Assembly: GCA_027579435.1 (NCBI GenBank)
Contig: JANBPK010001144.1
Span: 1-25,073, forward strand
DNA: 25,073 bases
Direction: 5' to 3'
Source: Candolleomyces eurysporus
Taxonomy: Eukaryota; Basidiomycota; Agaricomycetes; Agaricales; Psathyrellaceae
Shown here piece after piece: positions 9,771 to 19,542 of this stretch. The translations under genes were made by a program, and so were the position numbers. Positions within the stretch are counted from its first letter, which is position 1. Every line of letters begins with the position of its first letter. The notes beneath the pieces are model-generated. The model was not told where the DNA came from. It did not search any database and was given only the letters and a program-made list of their open reading frames with translations.

Positions 9771-11644
9771 ACGGAGCGATGAGGTTAATTGAAGAGGTGG
9801 TGGAGATATTGGGAGATATGAATAAGGACAGGATGGCAAGTTCGAGAGCTGAGACTATTATGAACGGAGAGGAGAGGCGCAATAGTTGGTGAAACAGCCC
9901 GGCTGAGAGCATCAACTGAGCGAGGAATAGCGACAAAAGGCGAGGTCTCCTTGTTTGCTTCGTCTTTGGAGTGATATCAACATGGCTTGAGATCAATATG
10001 AGTGGACGCCCTTTGACGGACGCAACCTGAGTACTGAATGTCAGTCCGATCGGCGCGTACTTCTCCCGCTGGCGGGTTTAGAAGTTGGTAACACGTACAA
10101 ACAACCCCTCACCAGGTCGAAAAATCGCTTCGAGATTGCTATTCTTCTCACTGCCTGCTGCCGCTTCGGCGGAACGGCTCGACGTGTGTTTATTTCTGCA
10201 TACCTCGCTAAATCTATTCGAATCCACCCGATCCGACGAACGGTGAACAGGGCGTTGCGACAGATAGCACTGCGGTTACCTCACCCATTACCAGACCATC
10301 AACCATAGCAAGTTCTGGGACGAGAACGGGATACATTGGGAGTCACATCGGACCGGGTGGGCTGTAGCTGGGGCCTGTACTATTACCGTGCGTCGCTCAA
10401 TTGCGCTCTGCACCGTTCTGTGGGTGGGTATGCGTGCAGCCTCATGGGTTCCTGAGTGGAGGCACAGCCGGGTGCGGTTGGGGGCGAGGCTTTCCTGCTG
10501 GAAACGCCGGTCCGATTGCTGTAATCAAGTTCTACATCGCTCTGCCTCCATGCGGTGACAACGTCTGCATGATCTCATCCCGCTTTNCCCCAGGTCCATT
10601 ACGCTCTTCTTATCTTTCTGATTAGCATTGTTGGCGGGTATTGAAATCCCTAGTGCTAACTGCGTACAACNAATANTTTTTACGTCGCCCTTCCGCTANG
10701 AGCCCCGATCTCAAAACCATACAGTGAATGGCGTAAAGGTCCGTCATCCATCCCTGCAGATCTCGACGTGCGCTCCCTGACCTAGAACTCTCCTTCGTAT
10801 CATCAAGGTCGATCCGCCTCATCTTATCCTCCTTACCGATAAGCCTCTTTCAATCTAGTGCAATTCCTTCTCTGGCCGCAAGTCGTATTCTCTGTCCATC
10901 GGTCACTTATTCAAGTTGCCTCTGTCTAAGGCGTCGTTGCCTATCTGTGCAGGCCTTACATCGGCGTCCTGGTACGTTAGCACATGGTCAGCGCCCAGGT
11001 ATGCACTGCGTGGAGTCCTTGCCGGATGTGGCCACGGGGATGCCTCGAGCATTAGGAAGCCTCAATGTCTGCGGAATGGCATCATGCCTTGTGGTTTTCA
11101 TGGCGTTTCACCTTACTCCGGACTGGGACGTGAGGCTTTTCACAATGTATTAATATCTGATCAAGCGAATAGAAAATGATTAAACAGTCAGTCGTTCTTG
11201 GCCTCGTGAACATAGCGAAGGTTCTGGAACATCCAATTTGTCTTATTGTGGTACGAATCGTGCGATAAGCGCCCAACTAATCGATCCATCCAACGGCTGT
11301 GCGTATCAGCATCACCTACAGGCTGCTTCGTGCCTGACACGCGCCTCGTCACAAATAGCGGCTCTTGCCCAGGCGCTTCCCCATTNCCCCCAAGTCTCTC
11401 TTCTCATNCCCCAACCGTACACCATCTTGACATGCCGGCGGATCGTACTAGCAATCCACCTCCGCACAAGGGCATGGGCCCATACAAGGCCTCTTCGTCA
11501 AAGGCGCTCCGAAGCTTGCTGCGCGGGGGCAGGGACACCGGCAGTCCACCTACCGGCGAAGAGCGTGAGCATCTGATCACTCGTCCACGGCGATAGACTA
11601 GATAATGACGACCACTGTTAGAGCCTACACCTCATGGCCCTCAG
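9771..11644. other. Long interval without a recognisable gene
   Basis: Nothing I can support as a gene. On the minus strand around 9800-10020 there is an acceptor-like CTGACATTCAG and a frame reading GRPLILISSHVDITPK. This may be an upstream exon of the ligase-like pseudogene or of a separate lost gene. From 10.1 to 11.6 kb frames are short, several single Ns occur (10587, 10671, 10677, 10700, 11387, 11408), and base composition is unremarkable. A plus-strand ATG frame at 11432-11596 (54 codons, ending ITRPRR) has no family resemblance and does not join the next gene in phase. Confidence 0.4.
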
Positions 11645-12491
11645 ATGCTTTCAGCCTCTAGCAATTTCTCCATCGGCGACGGAGCGACATTCAACAATGT
11701 GGCAGGAAACTTGGCGATCGTGGAGCATAGCTGGACAGGATGTAAGCCAACTTTCTGTAGAAGATTGTGCCTCGACGTGACAATACGATAATTTGTTCGT
11801 GGCTTGGGAAGCAGTCACCCGACAGATGCTTCAAGGTCGATTCCCTCGAGCTATGGGCTACAGCGACGCAAACGCACTGACCATCACGGACGCGCTAGAC
11901 GAAACTTTCACTCTCCCTAGGTCCATCCTTTCCTCGTACGAGGTGAGGGACGATCTCAGTATTGCGTTCAAACCTACCACAACGCGCGTCTGATCAGTGA
12001 TGACTTACAGGACCTGCACCGAATCTTGGTCCGCCACTTCAGAGGAAAGGTAGGTGAGGAGCGTGTTGTCGAACAGAGGTATTATATCAGGCGTTCAAAC
12101 GGGACGATGGTCCATCCTCGGGATTGGAAAGACGTGATAATAGCGGGGGAGGAGCTGGTTATGACTATGCTGGTGGAGCGGGAATGGGACGAATCCCCTT
12201 CAAAGGCTTGTCCCAGATGTGGGAAGACGGAACTTGGCACATATTTGGACGGTGGGTGGATTGTTTGGTACGTAACTTCAATACAAACTTCATCTTCACA
12301 AGAGGAAAGGAAGTGCTGAGAATCAAGGTGGCAGTCGACGGTGCCGAGCCCGGTTTATAGTCCCGGGCTGGCTCGAGGTCAAAGCTGACGGTCCAAAGAA
12401 CAAGGATGATATAATCCATTTTCGTCATATGACGAGCTACGAGATCGAGGTGGGCACAATGCCGAGTTTCCCAAAGGGCCGTTCACACTAA
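11645..12491 (+). CDS. Ubiquitin-like, zinc-ribbon protein with NLR-type leader
   Basis: Four exons join in phase to 212 residues: 11645-11741, 11815-11942, 12011-12267, 12335-12491 (introns of 73, 68 and 67 nt; donors GTAAGC, GTGAGG, GTACGT; all acceptors CAG). Residues 6-24 form a leader, SNFSIGDGATFNNVAGNL. Residues about 50-130 (TDALDETFTLP...SSYEDLHRIL...HFRG...YYIRR...GEELVMTMLV) resemble the ubiquitin-like domain of many uncharacterised agaricomycete proteins. The end is a zinc ribbon: CPRC at 142-145 and CRRC at 161-164, the latter created only when exons 3 and 4 are joined, which supports that intron. The product is probably cytosolic; its biochemical role is unknown. No breaks are seen. 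The family name is from memory and less sure than the gene model. Confidence 0.75.
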
Positions 12492-12640
12492 TCTGTTGCC
12501 CGGTGCATGGTTTGCCACTTGTTCACCAACCTTGCGAAATACACGATCTGCTGTGATCATTCGTCTGCATCAATTTGCCTGTTTGCTTGGATGATACATA
12601 TGAAAAATCTTGATTATGAACACACCGCGTGGTCTAGAAC

Positions 12641-13245
12641 GTACGTCCATTTGCCTGAATTGGGGTTTCGACATTCAGAGCATACTTTGCATAGCTTGTA
12701 CGTGCGATTCCTCCTCGTGGGCCTGGGTTTCTGGCCATTCATCTGTTCTATAGGAAGTAAGTTCACATCCTCATAAACTCAAATCTAACGTTCTGCAGCT
12801 CATCTGTTGTGTAGACGGTAAGTCCACCGCATGAACTCAAATTTTGCCCCATTCAGCTGATCCGGTATAGGCAGTAAGTCCGTTTTTTCACAAACCCAAA
12901 TTTCTTGCCATTCAGCGCATCTGTTGTATAGGTAGTAAGTGTCCACCTCCTTTCTTCATGACCCCAAATTTTGCTCCATGCAGCTTATCTGTTGTACAGC
13001 ATGTAAGTGTGCTTCCTCATGAATCCAAATTTCTTGCTATTCAGCATATCTGTTGTATAGGATGTAAGTCAACTTTTTCATGAACCTGAATTTTGCATTA
13101 TTCAGATCATCTGCTGGATAGATTGTAAGTTCACTTCCTCATGAGCCTGATTTTGCCACCTTGAGCTCATCTATTGTATAGCGTGTAAGTCCAATTACCC
13201 ATGCACTTGAATTTCACACCATTCAGCATATCTGCTCTTTAGGAG
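12641..13245 (+). repeat. Tandem array of mini-intron/micro-exon units
   Basis: About ten units of 56-68 bp (mostly 59-61). Each has a splice donor, about 40 nt resembling a small intron (often CTCATGAAC then CAAATTT), an ATTCAG-type acceptor, and a short segment such as CGCATCTGTTGTATAGGTA directly followed by the next donor. Donors start at 12641 and 12698 (GTACGT), then 12757, 12818, 12874, 12935, 13003, 13064, 13125 and 13185 (all GTAAGT). The segment between acceptor and next donor is 19 nt in most units. Acceptors are CAG except one GAG, and one is missing in the third unit. Joining the 19-nt pieces gives frames interrupted by TAG, so coding is unlikely. The array starts 150 bp after the stop of the ubiquitin-like gene and could lie in its 3' transcript. 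Confidence 0.85.
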
Positions 13246-14424
13246 CATATGAGGAAATATCTAGGCCTGCAATCCTTGGCCAACCTGTCCAGTTGTAATG
13301 CATCTCCCAGTGGGTCAAGATGTGCATAGTACCTGTGTTGCCTTGCATTCACCCTCACTCATGCTGTGTTGCAGTCATAGAAATCAATGAATAATCAGCT
13401 TGAAGCACAAGCTTTGAAGGACCACACACTGTGTGCTTCCTCTCACTCTTACACAGTTAGTACAAAGCTCTGACCTTTCATTCAGTCAGGTGTAAAACTC
13501 AGCCCCAGAACATGTTTCTTGTGCTTCAAGTTGGATCATCAAATGCCTGCCTGTTCTGTAATTGGAGCTTCATACATGTCCCATCTCATGTTTTTCTTTC
13601 CTGTTTTTTTCATCTGCTTCTTCCTATAACCCTGCATTTTTGCTGTATTATCTACCTATTGCACTGTGTTACGTCTGTTTCTCCCAAGTTGTTCTTGCCT
13701 TAACCCCAAACATCCTTTATGTATTGGCCTATGCCCTAATTCACCACCACACCATTCTGGAATGTGAATTTGGAGTGATTTCAGTGGACTGAGAGACAGC
13801 TGCAGAGAAACTTCACTGAGCACAAGTATTCCCAGCAAGTTTAACTGACTTCCCAATATCTCAACCAAGTTGTTCTACAAGTGGTCCTTTGGTGTTTTTT
13901 TTTTCCTTCAGACCTTTTGAATTTGTAAAATTACATGTTGATGTACAAGTCTTACATTCTCTTGGACTCATCACATGGACTCTGCAGTGTATGCCTCATG
14001 TATGCCTGTTTTTGCCTTATTTTTACCTCGTGTATGTTTCTTAGTCTCATGTATGATCTTATGACAAGTAGTTAGTGTTCCAGTGCCACATGTTTTTCAT
14101 TTGGCTTACATATCTTTTCACTTTGCTGACTGATTCTTTAATTCTGGTGATCAGCATAACTGTGCTGTTTGCATGAGGCTTGGACTATACAAGTAGCACA
14201 GAATGAGCTGTATCCCTTAGCTCATTTTTTATAGAACCTATATAGTGAATCTCAGAACCTAGAATTACAAAGTCTAACTTGGTACTTGAACCCCAGAATA
14301 AACCCCTTGTCTAAACTTATACAAAAGCCTTGTATCAGCTTGAACTTAGTCTTGCCTCAAGATGAAGTGATCTAGAATGGTGAGACTACTAACACACAAA
14401 CCAACACCTAACACTAACTCCAAG
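13141..14424. other. CpG desert, no gene
   Basis: Across about 1.28 kb I count three CpG dinucleotides (near 13182, 13672 and 14029), while TG and CA steps (CATG, TGTG, GCATG) are abundant. The DNA on both sides has ordinary CpG content. No ORF of interest; the frames at 13512-13868 are low in complexity. The pattern is what cytosine methylation followed by deamination leaves in an old, silenced repeat, but no element is recognisable. The last units of the tandem array belong to the same CpG-poor tract. Confidence 0.75.
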
Positions 14425-15584
14425 TCGAGCTGTGCAAGGTAAGTAGTATGTATAAACCTTTTGTAGTCGTGCCGCACCAAAATTGGGGGTGCGAGTATGG
14501 GGGTAGTGTAGAGTATTAAGAATTTACAAGTTCTCTCTTTTGTGCACACTAGTTCCAAGTAATCACACAGTTAAACCTAAGGTTACTTCTTTATAGCTTT
14601 GATCTTTCCTTTACTTAGTATCACGCCACACAAGATAAAAGTCACAAAACCGGTCAATTGCNAAACGCAAAGTAAACGCAAATAAAACAGCAGTAATTCT
14701 CTGGGGAAAAACTATGCTAAGAGAGTCCACAATATATACTATCTGGAGCCGCACAATCACCGGAGCATGGTAAATAGGTGTACACAAGATTTATAAATAG
14801 AGAGAGTCCAGGCCCCAGCTAGAGAGAGAAATAAAGAGATAAAAGAGGATATTGGATATGCCAAGGTGCCGCTGTGCCACCCCTGCGCTTGCGCTGTGAC
14901 TATTAATAGATCCTTGTTGCCTTTTCTAGTATGCCGAGCGGGATGCCGAAGTTGATCGAGGGTGGTCGGTCTATGGTTATTCCAACTGCCACCTTGGTAT
15001 GCCTTTGCTTGAGCCACGTGAGGAGGAGTCGGACCTCCGTCAATTGAATAGATTTATCTTGGCAAGTCCCTTGTGACCGCCCTCCGGGTTATCTCTTTCC
15101 GTGAACGACTTTNCTTTCAGAGTACTTTCNNGCTCCTTTCTTGTGCCGCGCCAGCCATCATGCCGTCTGATGTGCCGAAACCTCGCCGCGCACCTCTTTG
15201 TCTGCTTAGGGACTCGCCCTACTGCTCTAGCACTGAATATACTCAATTAATGTGAGGCCATGTGAGAGGGTAGGTACCTTTAGTGCCTAGGAAACCACCT
15301 CTATTGCTTTGGTAGTGAAATTGAGCCTTTCAGCTGCAGGGTGGGCCGTTTGATCTGAAGCGGCGCCAACCTGCTGGCTTACTAAACCCTAATCTCGGGT
15401 ATATGGCGGGTGCGCCTCTAAGTCGGCAGTCCTCGAGTAGACTCCAACTCTCGTGAACCCAAGAGTAGTGTACTCTTTAATTATCCTTCACACCGCGCAA
15501 GTTATCTCAATACTGGAAGGGTTTCGTAGTGTAGAGATTAAATAGACACGACCGTTAATTGAATTGTGAACGATATTCAATAAA
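14425..15584. other. Promoter- or LTR-like stretch left of the antisense gene pair
   Basis: No protein gene is supported. It contains TATA-like words on both strands (TTTATAAATA near 14790, TATATA near 14733), purine-rich AGAGAGAGAAATAAAG near 14820, and single Ns (14662, 15112, 15130, 15131). Normal CpG content resumes here. The stretch just before the first plus-strand gene (to 15584) is AT-rich and ends with CAATAAAATGG at the start codon. It could be a long terminal repeat or a promoter of the neighbouring genes. I could not find paired TG...CA ends or a target duplication. Confidence 0.3.
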
Positions 15585-16806
15585 ATGGGTATTTATTCGC
15601 GAAAAAGCGAACACGGTCGTATCATCGCTAAGAAGCCAGCCCCGCGTCCCGCCTACAAGGGCAAAGGTCGCGAAGCTCCTAAACCTCCTCGCACACCTTC
15701 TGGTCCACAAGTTCCTTCTTTAGACGAACTTTGTGAAGCAAACCTGGGTGTTGAGCCCGAGTCCTGCAACCTGTCGTCACGTGCCTTGGAAATTTACAAA
15801 GGTCTCCTTCCTAGATCAGTCTTTGTTACGAGCCCTGAGGCCGCCCATCTTCTCACCACTCGGGCCAGTTCCAGCGTGATCGTAAGTCATTTTTCTTACT
15901 CTTATCTCAGATGATCCCTGACCCTTGTCCCCTTCNTTTTTAGAAAGCCTTTCCCTGCAACTACCGTGGCTGCTTAACCAATCCTGCCTCCTGTGTTCCT
16001 TCCTCCAAAAACTTGCAGAAGTGTGGTCTCTGCCAGGATAAAGGCTACCAGTGCTCTTGGACATACGACCCACACGACCTTCGCCACCGCCTTGCCTCTT
16101 TTTGGTCTGCTCAGCGTTGAGGTTTCGACGTTTTCTGTACGTTTTGCCTTGCCCCCAGCTTCTCAAAGCTATCGCTCACCCCTTTATTCCTTCTTTCTAG
16201 AGGTGAACGCCCTCCACCGTCAAATGCGTGATGAGTGGGAGAGTTATCGTACCTTCCAGACCCTTGCGAACCATGAGGCCACTAAGTTCGAGGCCTCCCG
16301 GCGTCTTTTGGTCGGCTACCTGAACCAAGCCGCTGCGGAAGGTGACACCAACGTTGACAAGCTCGTTGACTCACTTTCCTCCTGTGCTTCGCGAAGAGCG
16401 AGCCGAAGTTCCCAGCATCGCCTCTTTCCTTTGCCCCTCTTCCGACCTTTCTAATCCTGGGCCCGACTTGCCTCCTGACTTCTTTGGTCCCGGGAACACG
16501 TTCGATTCCATCTCCGCCGAGGACCTAGCTTTGGCCAACCCCAACCTATTCAACTTCTTCCATTGGCCTCAGCAACGCGGCGGCAAGTTGGTCCCTATCC
16601 TGAGCATTCCGCAGGCTGAATCCAGTCGTCGAGGCGCTCAACCCGAACATAGCGACCCAGAGGACCCTGATCCCGAAATTCCTGGCGGTTCAGAAGGCCC
16701 TGTGGACCGTGCCAGGTCCGTTTTCCTTCCTTTTGTCCCTCTCCCAGTTCCTGGTCAAGATCTCGCGGCTCGTGAAGGCAGTGCTGCTCATCCTCCTCAA
16801 AAATAA
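15585..16806 (+). pseudogene. Zn2Cys6-like cluster protein gene, frameshifted
   Basis: Spliced plus-strand gene. Exon 1 is 15585-15881, with a basic, proline-rich start then SLDELCEANLG and VTSPEAAHLLTTRASSSV. A 62-nt intron (GTAAGT...TTTTTAG) leads to exon 2 (15944-16115), which holds six cysteines in the pattern CX4CX6CX9CX2CX6C ending YQCSW, close to the fungal Zn(II)2Cys6 binuclear cluster except that the first spacing is 4 rather than 2. An 85-nt intron (16116-16200) leads to exon 3, which reads VNALHRQMRDEWESY and a helical stretch. Near 16375 the frame must shift by one base to continue as PPVLREERAEVPSIASFL, FFGPGN and an acidic tail to 16806. Without the shift it stops at 16454. The function could be DNA binding, but this is inference from the cysteines. 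TTCGCGAA occurs at its start codon region and at the frameshift. Confidence 0.6.
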
Positions 16807-17908
16807 ACATTTCATCGTCAATGTCAGGTTTGCTAGGGGCAAGAGTCACCTTCAACAGGCATCCTTGTACATTTTTGCCCTGAAGCTGATAATGTGGAGG
16901 TTGGGAATTTGGGTATGAAGTCCTCTCGGAGTGCTGTGTGACCTCGCAAAGTGCCTCTAAGTTGAGCAGATCTGTGAGTTCGTGGTGTGCTTCCTGAGGA
17001 GGCTTCTGGGTGGGTCCTCCCTTACGCTCGTTTTGTTGACGCTCCTTTCTTGTCCCCATTTCTTGTCCTTTTTCTCTTTTCTGCTGTCAGCGGGGCCGCG
17101 GTGGGCAAACAAGAGGTGTTCTCAATCCGTCGTTGTTGTCGAGCCTATGCAGTATGGTTTCGGCGGCCATTCGTCGCTTTGCGAACTCCTCCCGGGTGGG
17201 GCCCTGCTTCCGGCATCATCTTTCTTCTTCATCTCCCTCACATATGCATATTGTCGTCATGCAGCCTACTCCTTTCCTTGCCCTCCTCTCTTCATGTATG
17301 CTTTCTTATTTGGCAGGATAGGCCCTTCCCGACGCTCTTCTACTTCGCAAACCTTTTACATAGGCATTTCTCTTAATCAGCATCACTCTCCTCATCATAA
17401 CTTAGTCTGTCCTTGTATTCTTAGCTTAAATATACCCCTGCTTGCGTGCTCCCTTCGGGTTTTGAGCTAAGGCTTGATTTGCCTGTTTGCCAAGTACTTC
17501 CAGTACTTCAGACCTCAGTTCGACGCTTTGCAAAGTGCTCCTTCTTCTTTTTTGGGCGGAATTCCCGAGACTTTGACTTTGCCAAGTTGCAGCTTCGCAA
17601 AGCGTGAGAGCTCTTTTTGATTGACACATGTGTTGATCCCTTATCATCATCAACTGTTCGCTAAGTGGAGTAACCGGCCCATCAAAAGGGGAAACCTCTT
17701 TGCAAAGAGCCAATCCTAGTCCTCCTAGAGTTCTGAGGAATAAACCGGACAGAGTGGATTGCAAATTCGAGCTGGTAATCATGCAATATCTTGGAATAAC
17801 ACTTGGATGCCTTCACGAAGGTCCGTGTGCCGTTCGCAGCATAAAAGCCCATTTTTCTGACCGTTTTTCTCCACCCACTTTCCTCTTCATTCTTTCTGCT
17901 CTCTTAAC
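16807..17908. other. Intergenic region with decayed palindromes
   Basis: No gene recognised; the long hydrophobic plus-strand frames here are pyrimidine-rich by composition. It contains decayed forms of the TTCGCGAA palindrome: TTTGCGAA (17178), TTCGCAAA (17344, 17594) and TTTGCAAA (17527, 17699). Just before the next gene lie a CATAAAAGCCC element (about 17839) and a C/T-rich tract leading to the ATG, which look like a basidiomycete core promoter. Confidence 0.45.
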
Positions 17909-19253
17909 ATGCCTCCCAAGAAAACTACTCCTCCTCTCGATGCCGACGCCGTGCTTCTTGACTTTACTAGTCAGGAGCCTCTGGTTGTTAAGGTCATCAA
18001 CGCCGAAGCCAAGAAATTGGTCCAGCTTCGCAAGGAGGCTGGTACCAAGTTCCAGGTGGATGGTGCAGTCTCGAAGTCGACTGTTTTCCTTATGAAGGTG
18101 GCCCTTTGCGCCATCGTCCTCTTATTTGACGTTAGTGCTTTATTCCTTCTTTTATATTCGTCTCTTATTTACTTCGCGAACCAGGACTGGGAACTGAAAG
18201 CCGTTGAAATCCTTAGGACTGATCCATCCTTTGTGTCTTTCGTTCGCCAGGCTTCCGCTGTGATCTTCACGCATCAAACTTGGTGCTCTGATCACAACAT
18301 TAGCTTTCCGAGTGAGATCGTGAAGTCCATGTTGGCTCTGGCCACCAATCTAAAGAACAAAAGCAAGGCTCGTTGCGGTTTGAACAACGGTTTGTCCTAT
18401 TTCACTCTTTGCGACCTTCTTAAGTCTGACGTTTCTGTCTTCACGAACCCTTTCTATCTCAGTTTCTGGTACTGTCATCGAACTTTCCGATAGTCCTGAT
18501 TCTGACTCTTCTTCTGGAGGTGCTCTGTCTACCACCAACAACTCTGTGGTTGATGTCGACATGACCATGTCCGAGCCTACTCCTTCCAAAGGTCGTGGAA
18601 AGGTTTGTGAAGTCTCTATTCCTCTTCTTGAAACCTCTTCTTTAACTTTCATTCTTTTTTTTTTTTTTTTAGGGAAAGGCCTCTATGCATGCCTCGGCTC
18701 CTCCAGCTGTTCCTACCACTCGGAAGATGGATTATATCGTGGTCCCTGGCATGGACACTGGTTCTCCTGCCTACTTGAGGTCTATGGCTTAGAACTCAAA
18801 GCGGGCTCGCGCTGAGAGGGACTTGCCTCCCATCGACACCGGTTCCACCATTTCGTGAACCGCCCATCGTCTCTTCCCTGATGGTGGCTTGCTTGAGTAT
18901 AGTGAGCCTTTCCTTCTCTTTCTTCATTATCACCTTCCTGACTTCTTGAAGTCGATGATAGGGCTATTTCCAACAAGTTCATCTCTTTGGTTCTTGCTAA
19001 GACCCATGGTGCAATTGCAAACTTTACTGAGCGTGCTCAGGAGGAAGATTCCCTTTGTCGTGCTATTAGCAAGACTCGTTTGGAAATGGTTTCCGTTATC
19101 CACAAGCTCCACATCTTTGCGAACTATTGGGAGATCCTCAACAAGGAATATGCTGCCCTCAAGTCCTCTTTGGCCACCTTCTGCTCTGAGAAGGCTCTCA
19201 AAGTTCCTGAAGCGCCCGAGATCATCCCTCTTGATCCGGCCATCGAAACTTAG
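17909..19253 (+). pseudogene. Intron-containing gene of unknown function, two premature stops
   Basis: Begins MPPKKTTPPLDADAV, then FTSQEPLVVKVINAEAKKL and KFQVDGAVSKSTVFLM. Introns seen: 18131-18184 (GTTAGT), one near 18430-18461 whose phase I could not settle, 18603-18672 (ends in a long T run before AG), and 18902-18951 (GTGAGC, CTGAC branch). Between them lie VEILRTDPSFVSFVRQ, an acidic serine-rich stretch (ELSDSPDSDSSSGG), MDYIVVPGMDTGSPAYL, a basic KRARAERD and a helical end (KTHGAIANFTERAQEED to PLDPAIET). In-frame stops at 18790-18792 (TAG) and 18856-18858 (TGA) interrupt an otherwise continuous frame; the TGA sits inside a decayed TTCGCGAA. No known domain. It is tail to tail with the retrotransposon pol and 290 bp from it, and is probably part of the same mobile unit or another multicopy element. 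Confidence 0.6.
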
Positions 19254-19542
19254 GATATATACCCTTAAATGCGTCTCTCTTTAGCCTTCCCAGACTCTTA
19301 ACTTGTCATCATTCAACTTCTCGAACTCCTTTTTACTAATACGGAAAACAGTAGCTACTTTTGCATTAGCACCTCTGTAATCGCATAGTACTCTCTTAAG
19401 TCTACCTTCTTTTTAAAACTGCCCCTGTTTTTGAGTTTTTCTATGCCTTGAAGGCTGATTCCAAAGGTAATCTGCAAAAAATCTAGTTCACAAAGTGTAC
19501 TTCTCTCCCCCCGACTTAAAAGAAATGCTGTCCTCAGCACCT
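19254..19542. other. Gap between the convergent genes
   Basis: A pyrimidine-rich spacer between the stop of the plus-strand pseudogene and the stop of the retrotransposon integrase. Apart from the polypurine-tract-like site at 19502-19516 I see nothing defined. A 3' LTR would be expected to start here on the minus strand, but no TG-initiated repeat is evident. Confidence 0.4.
19502..19516 (-). other. Polypurine-tract-like site
   Basis: On the minus strand, about 30 nt after the integrase stop codon, the sequence reads AAGTCGGGGGGAGAGAAG. A G/A run just after pol is where gypsy elements prime plus-strand DNA synthesis, and the GTCGGGGGGAG word is familiar from fungal and plant gypsy elements. 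The next bases (TACACTTTGTG) do not give the expected TG start of an LTR. Confidence 0.55.

Noticed and set aside
10200..10225. TTCGAATCC resembling a tRNA T-loop
   Set aside because: No complementary T-stem, acceptor stem or D-arm at tRNA spacing.
10401..10822. Short frames in the N-containing region, plus and minus
   Set aside because: Broken by Ns, no splice context and no family resemblance.
12641..13245. CRISPR-like array or telomeric/centromeric satellite
   Set aside because: The units lack a constant repeat with unique spacers and the context is a fungal genome; the conserved parts are splice sites.
12679..13245. Joining the 19-nt segments into a protein
   Set aside because: Nineteen is not a multiple of three and every third joined segment brings TAG into frame, so a long coding product is not supported.
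13512..13868. Hydrophobic frames in the CpG desert
   Set aside because: Short, overlapping on both strands, low complexity, and set in strongly mutated DNA.
16595..17059. 154-codon minus-strand frame opposite the end of the Zn-cluster gene
   Set aside because: It is the complement of an acidic, proline-rich plus-strand coding end; the basic/glutamine-rich minus frame is a shadow.
16982..17470. 162-codon hydrophobic plus-strand frame
   Set aside because: Pyrimidine-rich composition alone gives Leu/Ser/Phe-rich frames here; overlapping frames look equally hydrophobic and no start or splice context fits.
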